Positions 13,320 to 28,211 are shown, counted from the stretch's first letter. The stretch: 64,000 nucleotides of DNA from Branchiostoma belcheri (GCF_001625305.1 NW_017804087.1:1134058-1198057); one strand, 5' to 3'. Numbers and translations: made by a program. Notes: a model not told the origin generated them from the letters alone.

Positions 13320-16300
13320 TTCGGTCGGGGATGAGCAGGCGGGCAGGAGCCGAGATAACACGATCTGATGGCCTCACATGTGTCAATTATGCAAAGTACC
13401 GCCTTACCCGCCAAAGCTCAGGATATCCTTTTTATTAATTCCCCCCGCAGTAGCAGCGTGAATGGGCCGACCCTATATACGCATCCCCACTTTCAGGATT
13501 AGAGACATAGACCAGGAAATTCAATACACAGACGATTCCCCGTTGGCCTTTAAAACAATTGGCTTAGCAAATTTCATTCGCAGGATAATTCTCCACATCA
13601 TTTATATAAACAGGATGCAATCCCAGTACAGAAAAAAAATTTCCAGACATTTCCGATAAATTTCTCCTGAAAGCCATACATCTCGCATAATCGAATAAAT
13701 ATTTGCCTATTGTTGGAGGAAGGCCAGGATTTTTTAATGCCATAATTTGATGATTTCGTGGGAGAATATAAATCGATGTTTACGGTATAATTGGGATGAT
13801 TTTATTAGCATCACATTTGGGATCCAAGGCTGTAGGTTTTGTGTGTGTGCTTTTTTTGTGCAGAGGGCCTCTTTCAGGGAAGTCACTCATTGGGACATGA
13901 TAAACATGAGGATCAGGTTCTTAAAGCTGCATTATGTAACATTAGGATGGTAAAAAGGCTAAAATTTCTGGTTATTTCTTTACAAAGTCCAAACTCCACT
14001 GTAATACAACCAAACACATAACACAATCTGACGGTGACAATTTTCTTATTACTTCTGAGCCACATGCATCTAAACAATACAATATTATCATGGGTCCTGT
14101 CCTTGGTGCTAGTTTTGATATCCATGACTTTTCCCTCCATTTTGTACAACATTTACACAAAACCAGGCTACTTCAACTTCAAGAAACACGAATAGTCACA
14201 AAACAGCCACAAATTCAATGCTGGAACATCATCAAACTGAAATTTTGGCTCAGTATAGAAACATCCCCTGACATAACAGACAGTAATACTGATAGTAAAG
14301 GAATTTCCAGGTAATATAAAGAAGTTGAAAATGACAGATCTGTTCTGGAATCACATTGAGTTCTGGAACTTGGCCAGGTTTCTTTTACAAGATTCGAAAG
14401 GGCAGTCCGTAACTGTCCAGTAGTCAAAATCTTATTGCCAGAGACTTTATGTGGAATTAAGTGCGATACCAATTTTTTTATCCATCCATCCATTACTATG
14501 TTGCATTTTAATAATCTGTATGAAAATCAGCTGTCTCATTAATGAGAACTCTGATAAGCAATGTATAAAATATATATGTGTATAACCACTACAGATAGCA
14601 TAAGTACAAGTTATATTATACAAATTTTCATGTACAGATATAAACATTTGTTTTAACTGTGAACTTCACTTGGTTTGAAACATCTACTTACTAAACTGAC
14701 AAAGAAGAGACCTTACAAGAGAAATACAAAGATAACTTTCCTATGATTTTTATATATCCCTACCTACCTACCTACCATATATCCCAGTTAGGACTAAAAT
14801 AGCGTATCCACATAAAATGTGTATTCGTATACCCGATGCAAAATCTGCCTTCTCTGTCTAATGCACTAAACTTCATTATCATCAGAATGAAGGATCGCTA
14901 GCTTGAGGGGTCCCAGGTATTGTTTTAAACAGGTACAGAAGTAATATATAAAGACTACCAGAGGGTATTTTCATATGTAATGTTGCAATGCTTGTTCATC
15001 TATCATGTTAGACAGTTTTTGATAAAAGTATGATGTCACAGGCACATAGATTTTATAATATTTAATAGCAGATTTTGCATAGGGTATACAAATATATGTA
15101 CTGCCTATTAAACATTTTATGCTAATTATACAAAAGTTATTATATCAAATGACACTTTGTCTACATACATGTAAGTTAAGATATGCGTGCTAATGATTTT
15201 GTGGAGCTAATTATGTACATGAGTCTAAATTTAGAACAGTACTGATTCACATCAAAAGTATAGATCATTGGATAGATACTTGTTTCAACTTATGCATGGC
15301 AGAAAAACATCCCCAACTCCCCAAGCCCACCTAGGCACATAACAGCAGAGGCTTTCAACATGTTTTTCATGACGCCAAAGACTGGAATCATACGTCAGAG
15401 CCCTTTGGAATGATGTTATCCTAGTCCCAAATCAGATTTTTCATCTTTGTGTATGGAAGTGAAGTCACAGGACAAATAAGACAGTACCGTCAAAATAGCG
15501 AGAACAAAGAAATTGCTGGAACCAACTGACACTACGAAACAAGTAACCGTTTTCCGTCAGCAATATTGCAATTTTTCCTCACAGATATCAGTATGCTATA
15601 GGATAGGATTGATTCAACTTACTACATTAAAAAACAACCAGAAAATTGACTTCAAAAACAGTTTACAATTACTGGCCTGAAATTGCTTTGTGTTCCTTTA
15701 AACTGGATAAAACTTGGGTTTGTCCCTTGACAGTCTCCTCTAAAACATACAGTACATGTTGCCTGTAAGATGCCTGTTCACGTTTTGACGACCACCTTTT
15801 TGAATCACTACTGGTTTGTCCCTATCCGCTCTGTACAAAACATGTCCATGTTGCCTGTAAGATGCCTGTTCACATTTTGACGACCACCGTTTTTAATCAT
15901 TACTGGTTTGTCCCATATAGTCTGTACAAAACATGTCCATGTTGCCTGTAAGATGCCTGTTCATGTTTTGACGTCCTCCTTTTTGGATCATTACTGGTTT
16001 GTCCCTATCCACTCTGTACAAAACACATCCATGTTGCCTGTAAGCCCTGTGACAGATGCTTTATTATAGGAGTGCAGCCAGGACCACTCACCACACACCA
16101 GCCTGACTAGGCACGTGGAAGGGAGGCCCGCATCCCAAATATGGCCATGACAGAACCTGACCTGCTGTATAAATATATCACAGTCTGAATACCACCCACC
16201 CAAACCTGCTCAGTCCAGTGCTGTTTCCTGCAAGTCATCTGTTTGTGTGAAGGTTGCCAAGGGTTTAGCCTATAAGGACAATGAATTTAGCTTTAACCTT

Positions 16301-18540
16301 TAGCATACTGAAGAAGCCATTTGGTTACCAAGTCTCTTGGTTATGGCGTTAGGCAGCAGGGAGAAGGTTAACTTTTCACTAAATACATGTATGTGAATTA
16401 AGTTCTAGTGGAAACTTGTTTAGATAAACTATCATTGTACAAAATACAATTCAAAATATAATTTCCACATTTTTACTGAGTGCACAAGCTGATATTACAT
16501 TAGGAGGTAAAGAAACTGTCTTATATATTTACGAAAACATGCAATAACACAAAATGAAACACCTGCAATTATATGAATTATTTGTGATCAATTTTGAAAT
16601 GATATGTTTTTTAGATTTTAGTGTTTAACATTTATTTTCTTCTTTTCCCTTTTTTCTAGGACAAAAAAATACACTAAAATATTCTGCACCATGGCTCTGG
16701 CCTTGCAGAATCAACCCATTAAAAGGCTCTTCATCCCAATAAATTGTAGTGTCGACCCTGATAATTCTATTACAGCCTCTTAAAAATTCATATTTCCATG
16801 ACCCTCCTGGACCTGGGAGGAAATTTCAGATACCTCTGGATCAGTAGAACGGAATGTCCCTGATATAATTGCGATGGCGCTACCATTAGGCTACGCTAAT
16901 GATATTGTACGGTTCACAGAGATTATACACCAGTAAGTCAGCTAGTAAAACCCTTACACAACCAAGGATGTCTTTTTCTATACCTTACAATGGGGATCGA
17001 AATTCATTTGGGGTATTCTAGAAACTATGAGCATAGGAAGATATTTGAATGCACAATGTAGAAGTAGAATGTCAGCAAAACCTAAGTACAATCCTTACTG
17101 CCTATATCCTGAGCTTGAAAATTTTTTTTAACCTTCAAAATTTTCAACAAGACAACAAAGGTTTTCTTGTTTTTTCTAATTATCAAGAATAAAACCTTCA
17201 CAAGAACCTTTGTAGCATATTTTGCATCATTATTACGCATTTCTAGTTTGTGTAAATCGTGCAAAATCAAGCTGCACAAGGTCCGCTGATTCTATTTAAA
17301 ACTTATTCTTCTGAAAGCTACTTTCTATATTCCCATAAGCAGACAGTCTTTTACAGTTCAACATAAGTATAAAGACAGTTATGACTTACAATCCTTTTCC
17401 AACTTGTCTAGTCAGATTACAACTGGGAAGCCCAGCTTTATAACTGGTACTTGACATATGGAAGGTTAAGCTCCTTCTTAGCTATAGCTCTACTTGCTCT
17501 TGTCAAGATTCCAAGTCACCAGAGGAAAATTAATCTACATATAACTTTTCCTGTCCAAAAACCAAACATATATAGAACTACAACTCATACATTAGATAAG
17601 AATCAGAATGTTCTCAATCAGAATTAGATTCTAACATTGGCATAACTAACAGGACATCTAGTTTGCAATAGTAATCAATATTTCTTAGGTTACAGTTCTA
17701 AACTCTAGCTAGACAAAGAAGTAAAAATCATTATATAGGGCCTTTACAAATTTGGCTTGGCATTGAAGGGGGGGGGGGTAACTAAGCTGACGATGATTTA
17801 GTGGACAGCTCACGTTGTGCCTAAGGGCAGACACTCAGTGTGGTTTAGTCAGTAATCCAACACTGCTTTTGATATTTCTAGTTTGGCCTCACTAAATCAT
17901 TTTTTCTCACAGAACTTCAATTTTTCTAGAACCCTAGCCATAGTGCTATACATTTAGTCAAGAATGGTTTTGCTGAAATTACACATACTTTAAATCTTCT
18001 GCAACAAAAACTATAGAGGTAATAACGTAAACCTAAAACCTAATAGTAGTTGGCCTTGAAAGTGATCTGGTGGCAGTAGAAAATACCATGATTAAAAGAA
18101 AATCAAGGCTCACTTAGTTCTTGTTCCTTAGAAAATAAGCAAAATTCCCACACAAGACATTCTCACAACAGGTGTTTCCAAGAAAAAATAGACCTAGCTT
18201 ATTGTAAGTTAGTGGACAGTCTATCCCTCATGTTGGCTGGGACAAAAGGTTACATACTGTCGAGGTGACTGGTCCAACTGGTTTTGTTGGAGACTTGCCA
18301 GAAAATGTCTGACCACTGGCGTTCAAACTGGGAAAATTTCTCATTTCAAACTCAATAGGACTTCTTGGTGCAAACTTGCTTCTCGATGACTGGCAAATAT
18401 TTCATCCAAAACTTGCCTACATGCTTTTAGATAGTAGAACTGCTATCAGCACTACATTATCTCTCTGCAACAAGGCATATTAACACCATACAAGCTGTTA
18501 TGGTATACTGTGTTCACCCAAATTACAAACACTATATACT
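13320..18540. other. Non-coding stretch upstream of the signal-anchor exon
   Basis: 13320-13830 directly upstream of the exon is low in repeats and rich in homeobox-type AT cores, so it may be regulatory. 16640-16930 is similar. The rest is the 15.7-kb minisatellite, family A and AT-rich unique DNA. Confidence 0.35.
15720..16050. repeat. Minisatellite, about 92-bp unit, 3-4 copies
   Basis: The unit begins catgttgcctgtaagatgcc and includes ttttgacgaccacc and ctggtttgtccc. Copies start near 15756, 15849, 15940 and 16030, the last truncated. Confidence 0.85.
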
Positions 18541-18558
18541 TAAAACGCATATACATAC

Positions 18559-18600
18559 CAGAGGGTCCAAGTCTGAATAAACCTCGTCAAATCTCGACAT
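18559..18600 (-). CDS. Candidate alternative first exon (MSRFDEVYSDLDPL)
   Basis: Fourteen codons from ATG to a donor (CTG then gtatgt), phase 0. Upstream on the minus strand (18600-18780) there is a local rise in CpG, an accaatcagg CCAAT box and a cagctgacc block, consistent with a promoter. Because it ends in phase 0 it could splice to the same downstream exons as the 29.2/28.1 kb exons, making it an alternative N-terminus. The exon is too short to be certain. Confidence 0.4.
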
Positions 18601-19691
18601 AATGACAGTGCTCGTCTTGGTAAAGTTCTGCAGTCGTGTGTTGCTCCTAGGCTAGATGCCAGCGAGCATTGCGTTATACACAAGTAACCTGATTGGTGGT
18701 CAGCTGACCTTATGCAAATGAGGGCAGGAAGGACTTGATGTACAGGTGCGAAATGCCAGAGGATCATTTAGTACGAGCCAGCTCGGACGAGTTTCTGCCA
18801 GAAAAACACATCTCTTAAGGGCCTTATCGGTTTAGAAATGACACGTTTTTGGCATCATGTTGAGCTTGGCATCATCCTTAACACTATTAGTATCTTTTAT
18901 TAACAAATCTATAGTACTGAAATTTGGATCCTGCTAAGATTTTATGGCTTAACTTGCTGTTGAAAGTAAGTTGCATTAAGTTGGAAAGCTGTTTTGACCC
19001 CCGTATCCTTAAATGCCCTCACTCCTAAAATTCTTTATACCTGTAGCTGATTGAGTATAGCAAAAATAGGTTAATCATGCTTGGCTTGCTACGTATTTCA
19101 ACACTCTTTTCTAATCCTTGTCCAGTATATGTTATCACAGGGACCTGTTTTTGCATTCATGATCAGTCCACAGCAAAACATCTCCATTTGTAATCTACCA
19201 GTCTGCATGGCATCTCTTCTCAGTCCAATGCCTTTTTTTGCAAAGCAACAGACTGAGTGTTAAGTAATCATTTGTGCTGTGCTGTCATGTGACAAAGACA
19301 ACAGAGCAACAACAATGTACATGCAAAGGTCTGAATAAGGTACAGGTACAGTAACAACTTCCATATGATCAAGTCTAAACAGAAAACAACATTGCCTTAG
19401 TATACACTGTTGCCCTGAAAGCACTTTGGGTGCCTTTAAGACTGGAATATCACAACATCATAGACTATAATTTGTACAGATCAAACCTAAGATGCATATG
19501 ATCGAATACCACCAAGCTTTGGGTAAATACGTCATAATTTTAATTGAATATGTCTGATGTATTAAAATGAAAGTTTCAAATATCAATCAGAAAAGCAACT
19601 AATAATAAACTATAGTTCCCTTTTACTAAATGATTATGACTTTTTCTGACCCAGAAGGCAGAATACATCACCAAGACAAAATGCCCTAAAA

Positions 19692-19714
19692 ATGTAAATA
19701 AATAAATAAATAAA
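19692..19714. repeat. (AAAT)n microsatellite
   Basis: About five aaat units in otherwise unremarkable intron-like sequence. Confidence 0.85.
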
Positions 19715-22689
19715 TGTCTATCTTTTGAATTGCTAGGCATTCTAGTATGGCCATTGGCCATTCATATACTATTAACTATAGACACCATTTTGGTTCACAT
19801 TACTTATAAAATATTTAGCATGTGGGTAGATAGTAATTACAGGTTAAGAGAGAAACCAGGGTCCCAAGAGGATTTCTCCAATAGGCTTTAAATAACTTGT
19901 TGTTAAACTCATATGCCTGAATAGTGGACATCTCAATCCAAAGCCTACTCCAAATGTTACTACATTACTATGTGAACATTGAATCTGTATCTTTTACAGT
20001 AACTTGCATCAGAAATAAAACGTTTTTGACATATCAAAGTTTCTCCCTAATGTATTGGTGCATCTGAATTTGTACTGGCTTCAACCATATTAATAGTGGT
20101 TGTAGCAGGTGTAGTGAAAGTACATAAAAAGGAATAATACTTCAGAAAATCTTTGAACATTAAGACTTTCTAGAGTCTATTTGCCATCTATCTGTTTATG
20201 CACTATGTAAGTTTATGTACAATGAAGAAAAGCATTGACAAGACATACGTGTACATGTTCTTTGTTGAATGAAGTAACTATTGATACTGTATAAGGATAA
20301 TTACTATCTTTGCATTATTTACAATTCTGGTCCATTTCTTCAAATTTGCATTTTGACAGGTTTCGCTTATAACCACCTGCTTCCACTTCTTTAAAAACAT
20401 CAGGAATCCTTTAATACAATTATACAAAATGTGCAGTTTTTCCTTCATACAAATGTCAAGAGCAATGGACGAACATCATCATCACTAGAAGAAAATGTTA
20501 CTTAAATTTTTCTTTGACATCTAAAATTCACGCTGGGTCCTACAAAAATATGCAAATTGCAGAATATCAGTAATGTTGCTCATAGCAGCTTTGACATCCA
20601 ACATCAATAATGTCCAATCACATCCTTCCATGCACAGGATAAAGAATTTGATATGCTGCATAAAAGGAGGTCATTGATTGGTCAGGCCCCAACCTTGACA
20701 GCTTTTTCCAGCCAATGACAGACCGGGGATACAGGGTGACTGGAGGTTGTAGAACTGGTAAGAGGACATGTCTTGACTCCATGTTATTCCCAGATAAAGA
20801 GTCAGTCCATTTCTAGCAAGTGACTATATCAAACAAGTATCCAGATTTGGATACAGGCTAAAAGGGACAGTATTGCAAAGGGACAACCCATGAAAAATTA
20901 CTAGGGGGTGAGCCATTTAGTCCCTACCAAATATGTCTCAAACAAATTTAGGGTGAAGGTCTAACTGTCATTTTTCCTACCACTTAGCGATTCTGACTAT
21001 ATCTATAACGGATTATAAAGTGACTGATAGTAAATGTGGTTAGAAATTTATTTTACTTCCAGGGTATTTCTTCCAAATTTTGAGGAAAACTAATTTTAAT
21101 TGAGAGGTCATTTGATTAGTACCGGAAAATGATGGGCTTGACCGTTTTTCGATGCTACTTGAATACTTTGTCACGGTTTTTGAGGGTTATTTTATCACTA
21201 GAGACAACTCTTCTTAGTAACCATCCAAATAATCTAATTACTGACTTTGTAAGTAATCCAATCAATAAATGATAGCCAATCAGAAAAAGATAGTTCCAAT
21301 GTCAAATGTGGAATTGAACTACTGTCCTCAATTTCTTAGAACCAAGAAATCAGAGATCTAATTCTTCCATAAAATATTTGGAGTCACTGTGAATTTCTTT
21401 TTTTATTCACTATTGTGAATTTCTACCAGATTCTGTCAGTGCATTTTCCCACTGAATCCTGTAAGGCAACAGATGGAAGATAGGAAATGAGATAACCTTT
21501 TCTGGGACCTTACTGGGACCTTTGACCTAACTTCCTGTCAGTGCTACTAAAAGTCTTAGTAAATCACTAACACACTGAAAACAAAACCTAGACATACAAA
21601 ACAACAGACTCTACTAACTTCAACCTACACAATTATACAGTTCACCATTGGTCTAACGGTTCAAAGTTTACGAAAGTTCAGAGTTCACAACCCCATTATG
21701 CCAAACCCTAAACAAAGTCTATTTATCAACTGTTATATGAAGTTACAATAATACCCAACCGTAAACAGTGTAAGGGTATCAGGTATTATTTCAACAACTC
21801 CCCCTATACAGTTCACTTGTTTTACTATACAATAGAGATGAATACGTCGCAATTTACAAAACATTGGTGGTGAAATAGTCCAAGGTCTCCAGTGTACACA
21901 TAGTAACCAACAGTATCGTATCAATAGCAAAGGAACACATATCTCCAATCTTTATTGCCACAAGCCAAATAAATTCTTTTCTATGGAGATATTTGCTGAG
22001 GAGGGACTAGCTGATATGTGTCCTGATAGCTCCTAACTGGTTTTAACTAGTTAGTATTACTTGAGGGATGTTGGCAAGGACATTTAGGTTTCTAATGACA
22101 CATTTTTGGCAAGAGGGTTTAGGTTGAATTCCTACCAAGAACTTCTGTTATTCTTGTTAGGGTGGTTTGTTAACAATTTTTAAGATTCAGGCACCTATAA
22201 TTTTTCCCTGGTGGGTCTTTAGTATAATCCCCTAGCAGCTTCCTTTAGAATTGCAGATTATGCAGTGGTGTCTATGGGTAACAATGTTGCAATCAAATTT
22301 CCAGCCTTGCAAAGTTCACACACCTTACTTTTTTCTGTAAGATCAAAACTGAGAGACACAGAATTGCTATTGCTCAATTATGTAACACTGCACAGTAGCA
22401 AGGACTCCATAGTTAAATGTTTTGATAGCAAACATGCACAGGTTGTCTTATCAGATAATATGTAAGCTCCACTTAACTGGTAAACTGCCTCCAGGCATAA
22501 CAGGCTAATTTTGTACAGTAAGAACAAGCTGCAAAAGACCAGACTGTAAGGTTTGAACCACTAACACTGGGATGAACTCCTTTTTGATAAGTGTGGTGGG
22601 TTCTTTAACATGCCCTAGGTGTCACTCTAGATCCCCTCAAGCTTTAAATCAGCCCATCTGACAGGAAGTCCCTAACCATAGCGAGGTAC

Positions 22690-22855
22690 TCATTTTCATG
22701 AGGTACTCATTTTCACCAGTCGAATAAGGAAATAGGTGTAAAAAGCCTTTCCTACGGGCACAACACTGGGGCCTGCATGGGATTCAAACCCAGAACCTTC
22801 GGATTCTGAGTCAACAACCCTAACCACAATATATCACCTTGTCACCTAGGCTGAA
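22690..22855 (-). mobile_element. tRNA-derived SINE, second family
   Basis: On the minus strand a B-box-like ctgggtttgaatcccatgc is preceded by ggttagggttgttgactcag. The body is shared with 24945-25105. Confidence 0.6.
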
Positions 22856-24944
22856 TAGAATAGGAGATGTTAGTACCAGTCTGTAGTCCTCTAAACAAGC
22901 TTAAGGTTTATGTAAACAGGATTTAAGTGCTCAATCTAGAACAAACATAGGCAAGACTTGAAATTCCCACCTGTGATTTGTATACAAATTCTGAATCTGA
23001 GTTGAAAAAAAATACACAAACAACTTGGCATGGTACAAGAATGTAGGGTCAGTATTATGAACCATAGTATTTAAAGTGTTATGTGCAGATAAACTTTACA
23101 TCAAAGTCATACTGTATCAAATGAGCATCAATTTCCTATGCAAGTTTCTAGGGAAATGTTTCTACTTCTACATCTATAATTCCCTTGGTTCTTCTTGGTC
23201 CAAGACTATTGAGCATTTTTTTTTAGCATTTCAAAACTCAAAAGTCTGCCTCTGGAAAACAACAGCAACAGAGACCTAGAGATGGTTTCTGAGAATACTA
23301 GGTGAAACTCCCACCTTGCCTAACTTGTCAAACCAGTCCAAACTGGGACACACCCACTCACACACATGGCAAAATTTCCTCGTTTTTTCAAAAGTCAGCA
23401 AAACTGAAGGATCCTGAATAATCAGGATACAGGTATACAGGGCCCCGTTGAAAAGCAGTGCCATCACTGAATTGGGTTACCCTGTATAAAAATCACGGAA
23501 ATAAATAAATAAATCTATAACACAATATATGGGTATATAGATGTTCACTCAGGGCTCAAAATCCCTTTTTATGCATACATGCACAAGACAAGTTTTACCT
23601 GCACCACTCAGAATTTAGGTGTACAGCTCACACTACATAAAAACTCTTCAGAACCTATTGATATTATTTCTTAAATATGCTTCATAGGTGATAACAGTTA
23701 ATGCAGCAAATAAAAACCCACATACACCTACATGTACATATAAACCCAGTACATGGACTGCTGCAGGTTAGGTGCAGGTAGATACTTCAGAAATACCTGC
23801 ACAGCTCCAATTTTACCTGCACTAACCTGCATATATGCAGGTGGTATTTCTAGCCCTTCCAGTTCATTCAACTTTGGAGAATGAAGTATGTACAGTTCGT
23901 CCTGCTTTTATAATATTATTCCAGAGTGAAAACAAGCTAGGAGTGCTGTTTAAAAATCTGTGTCAGCAGGATTAGATGCACACATCGACGTGGCAGACGT
24001 GTGTGAACATAGAAGCAGCTAGCTGAAGATGCCAAAAGGAGCATGCATAAAACATTTCACATCCTCATAGGCAACAAGTCGAACGTCAGCTTTGGAATGC
24101 ATAAGTCAATGTAAATACGCTGGGTTGGAGGAATGGGGATGGGCCGCTAAAGGAGTGTACTGTAAATCACTATGTTTGCGGTACTTTTATTTTCGCGTTT
24201 TTTGTCGTCACTTCTGTACCCCAGACTTATCATTACCACTAACAAATAATTTGCAGACTTTCTTTCTTTTGGTATTTTCCGCTCTACCCCTATACCAAAT
24301 TTCAGTTTATTTGGCCTAAAAATGAAGAAATTGAATACATTTAAATAAATGGCAGGAGAAGGAGAAGAACCCTGAGGAGAAACAAAAATGGACTGTTCCA
24401 AACTCACCCCTGTGCAAAAGTAGAACATTCCAAAATAATTTTTGGAGAAGGAGAAGAAGAAGAAACATGAGGAAAAACAATATACTAGTACTTCAGCCAT
24501 ACCATGAATCGTAGCGTTGGGAAAATGACAGCGATGAGACTGAATTCCACCGGTTTCGACATTACTTACCGAACAACTCCTCATTTTATACCTTTTTCTG
24601 TACCTCTCTAGTGCAGGGCGCTCTGCTCGAGTTTAAGATTAAAATACCACACCCTTTCGAACTTCGTAAGTGCTTGGATAGATAGGATACTACTAGTAGT
24701 AACCGACAGATGCGGAAACTAAATATGATTACAGAGGTTAGTGCCGGTTACGACAAGTAACCACTGGAACTGGAAAAGATATTTCACCAAAAGAAGCCCA
24801 AGACTGGCAAAAAGTTCATCTCCAATTGTGTTAGACAAAACAAGAAAGTGACTACTTTTTTATGATGAACATGCTCATGGTGTGACTCTCCTCAAACACG
24901 GGACCTCCAGTTTTATGCTCTATCCAAGAAGACATCCCTATCAG

Positions 24945-25105
24945 AAGCTAGGTACTCATTTTCACCTGACTCACACGAGGAAATAGCTGTAAAGTGCCTT
25001 CGCCAAGGACAAAACATTGGGGCCTGCCAGGGATTCAAATCCAGAACCTTACAATTGGGATTCTGAGTCAACAACTCTAACCACAAGACCACCATACCAC
25101 CTTAC
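24945..25105 (-). mobile_element. tRNA-derived SINE, second family
   Basis: Shares tactcattttcacc, the aaatagctgtaaa region, the B-box gggattcaaatcc (inverted) and gattctgagtcaacaac with the copy at 22690-22855. Confidence 0.6.
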
Positions 25106-28100
25106 AGCAAGTAGGATCAACTCCACAACTACGTTAGTTCCACCTCACAAATACAGTAGGGGCCTCTTCAATACCTAGTTCCACACAATGCTTGCTGTTA
25201 GCTATGCAAAGCAGTGGTAAGACAAGTCTTTCAACTTCTGAATGAGATCAAAGTACATTGTAGCTGCCATAAATACCACATACGTTGACATACTAGTTGA
25301 TCAAATACAAGTAGACAAATTATTTGACTTGCTAAAAGTTGAATCTGACTCTATTGCCTTTACATAAAAGTGAAGATACCACATATTGTAATTCCTCATT
25401 TTTTCATGGTACATGTACTTTTAAGTTCATGGTTTTCATAGTCACGTCCGTGAACCTGTCATTATCGCTAAAAATCATTCCTCTTTTCCCCCCCTCCCCC
25501 TCTCGAAGCTACCGTGAACAAGTAGTTTCATGAACACATTTTTGTCATACTGTGAAATTTTGCAACTGTGAACAAAAAGTAAATTACAGTAGCATGTAAT
25601 GTACATTAAATACATTGGCATAAAAAATCATTTCAGATTAGATATATATACAAGTGTATCTGGAAAAAATCTGTAACATACATATATATCATACATGTAT
25701 GTACACCAAATGAAAAGGTACACATGTACACTACTCGTACTTACCTTTTTCCATTCATTCATTCATCATATCATTTATTACATGATTCATTACATATTCA
25801 TATATTCATTCATTCCTTTGACAGTCATCCAAATTAATATACCTGTTGCTCTTAAACCCTTGGGGCATGTGGGCAAAGTGGATTTAGCCACAAAAAATAA
25901 CAACTGACATTTCATACATTGATATTTGGCAGAAGAAAAACAGTGCAAGATAACGATAATCTTTCCTGGTGTATGTTATTAAAATATGCTTTTATATACT
26001 TTAAAAAGAAATCATGAAATGTCAGTTACTGAATATTATGATAAAGAGCATCAGTGTCATCTCATTTTTCTGTTAAGTAGATTTTGTCTCCATCCAATTT
26101 TCAGCTTGCAAATATTTCTAGTTTCATATGTATATATGTCTGACTTATGATTATGATTGTCAATTAGGGATTGATTAATAAACTTCACTTTTCTAATGAC
26201 AGCATCAGCACAAAAAGCAGATTTTCTCAAAATTTGTTATCAGTAAAACATAACAAAAATGGAAAAACTCTTATTCCAAATCCTACATTCTGTTTCTGGG
26301 TTATAAAACACATTCAAGCAACGTGTATAGCTTATTGCAAGGGTTATGTAACTTCATGGGAGGGTACAAATAGGTTTTGCTCATTTCCACAATATTAAGG
26401 CCATACAAGAAATGCACTACAATAAATCAGAGATTTCAGACTTTCAGGACATACAGTAATTTGGGTTTTTGTGAATTTACTGGAAAAACCTTGAACATTG
26501 TATGATGTACTTTGATTTGGAGTAGGACAGGAACTGTGCAGGTTGGAAGGTCCCTCGTGCAATCCTCGGCTTCCTGAATTCCCCCATGTCTACCTCTAAT
26601 TCCTGCTGGCTCCTGCCCAGATCCTGGGACCTTCAGATTCACCCCATTTCCTGTGCCTGTCTGACCTTTTGAACTCCTGTCTTTCTGCCTGTCAATCTTC
26701 CCTTCAGGGAAACCTTAAAATAACTGAAAACTAGCATGTCATTTTCATGCAGTTCAGGAATTCTTAACATCATAAAGAGACAAGGCCGACATGATAAATG
26801 GAAGATATAAACAACTACATGATTGTGTTTATCAAATCTATTGGGTGAACGATTCAGACAATGAACTTTCAATAAAATAAATGTTGCTCTTTGAGAGTTT
26901 TATGTTACAATTCTGTACAGGTTAGTTAAAGAATTCTAAATGAGTTAGTAAAAAATGAACCAAACAAACTGGAACGTGTACTGAATGAGTAACTTTAAAC
27001 TTGTTGTTTGTGACTTCAGGCGCGTGACAAAATAATCCCTTCTTCTGGGCATCATGCACTGGGTGGGTACACAGTTCCAGGAACAATGCACTTGTTGCTA
27101 CCATTTCCCGTCTCTGCCTTGGTGCAAATCTTTGCAACAGGAAATGACAATACCTATTGTAAAAACAATATGTCTGTCTAAAACCAATACAGGAAAAGTG
27201 GATTCATAATACAATGTACCAGGAAATACAAGTTGACACTAGCATTTATACTTTTTAGCTTTCCAGTTTAAAAAAAACATGAAATTGTGCAGGCTTTCTT
27301 GCTTTAAAAAAGGATTATTACAGTCTATCTGAATTGCTGTTGACTTCAATAATATGCTACACATTATTAAATGAGGAACATGACAATGTAACATTGCAAA
27401 TTTGCTACCTGGCTAGTTTCAACAGTCATTAAATGTAAAATCGTAAAAGAAAACAAGGCATATGGTTTTTGTCAATGTGGGGCAAACAGTTTCATGGAAA
27501 GCACAACTTGTTGCATTGAATAAACGTTTCCCCGTAGCTGTTTACGTTTTATTTTTACGACGTAGCCACCACTTACAACGCACACAGAACAAAAACAAGC
27601 ATCCATATATCTTAATCAAATGTGACACACACAATGGTAATTCCTGCACACGCACATACACTCACCCCACATACCCATACTATATACAGCAACAGTTTAA
27701 CTATTTTAGACTCTAATAAACCGGTTACATAATATACAAATATAAACGTCACCTGGTATTGTCAGAAACAATTAACTGTAAAGAACCTCTGGCCCTATGA
27801 AGAGGCTGCCTACTCAATTATTATTGCATTAAATGCCCCTCCCCCTCTCTCACCCCAATCCATTCACACCATTGAATACCTACTGAATAGTAGCACTATT
27901 GTTACCGCATACAAAGCCCGTGTTGACCTCTTTTTTCTTCAACGAAATGTTTTCTTTTGTCGCGCCCTTGGGAAGATAAAGCGAAAAGAAACATTCTTCC
28001 CGCTTTTTGATACAAGATTTTTGTCGGCAGCGGATGTAAGAGGAGCGGCAGCCATCTTGGAAAGGGATGGGAGAGAAATTGACAGGCGGATGGTTGGGAG

Positions 28101-28127
28101 GATGAACAGGTGTTTTTGTCGTCTTAC

Positions 28128-28211
28128 CTGGCGGATGATGCTGTTGTCGCTGGTGTCCGAGAAACTTCCGTCCGAGGGCTTGAACGGTCCTCTTCTTTTC
28201 GCACCCTTTGA
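28128..28211 (-). CDS. Second coding exon of the same unrecognised gene
   Basis: The acceptor (ttcgcag) and donor (CAG then gtaaga) enclose 28 codons, phase 0 on both sides. The peptide starts SKGAKRRGPFKPSDG and continues with SFSDTSDNSIIRQ: a basic stretch followed by a Ser/Asp-rich segment that resembles a phosphorylated, unstructured cytoplasmic region. It joins in frame to the 29.2 kb exon upstream and could join any phase-0 exon to the left, such as 9165-8992 or 631-551. No domain is recognised. Confidence 0.55.

Larger units (their letters stand above)
11531..13326. repeat. Allelic duplication across an assembly gap
   Basis: The segment 11531-12209 and the segment 12230-13326 are near-identical, sharing promoter, first exon and flanks. 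The second copy carries about 415 extra bases (12466-12880) after caagtacaa. The two are joined by exactly 20 N. This is best read as both haplotypes placed in tandem by the assembler. Confidence 0.8.
18800..28100. other. Repeat-rich non-coding stretch
   Basis: Contains two SINEs, the inverted copy of the 3.2-kb tandem unit (23720-23850), family B and family C copies, and ATTC-rich simple sequence at 25750-25830. No exon could be supported. Confidence 0.4.

Noticed and set aside
24165..24200. cactatg sequence that could recall a RAG-type (ProtoRAG) terminus
   Set aside because: A single heptamer with no matching inverted end and no RAG-like ORF anywhere in the window; the context resembles the tactgtaaat-type element ends.
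24147..24584. 145-residue minus-strand ORF, Phe/Ser-rich
   Set aside because: Arises from gaagaag-rich simple sequence read in antisense; no domain or splice support.
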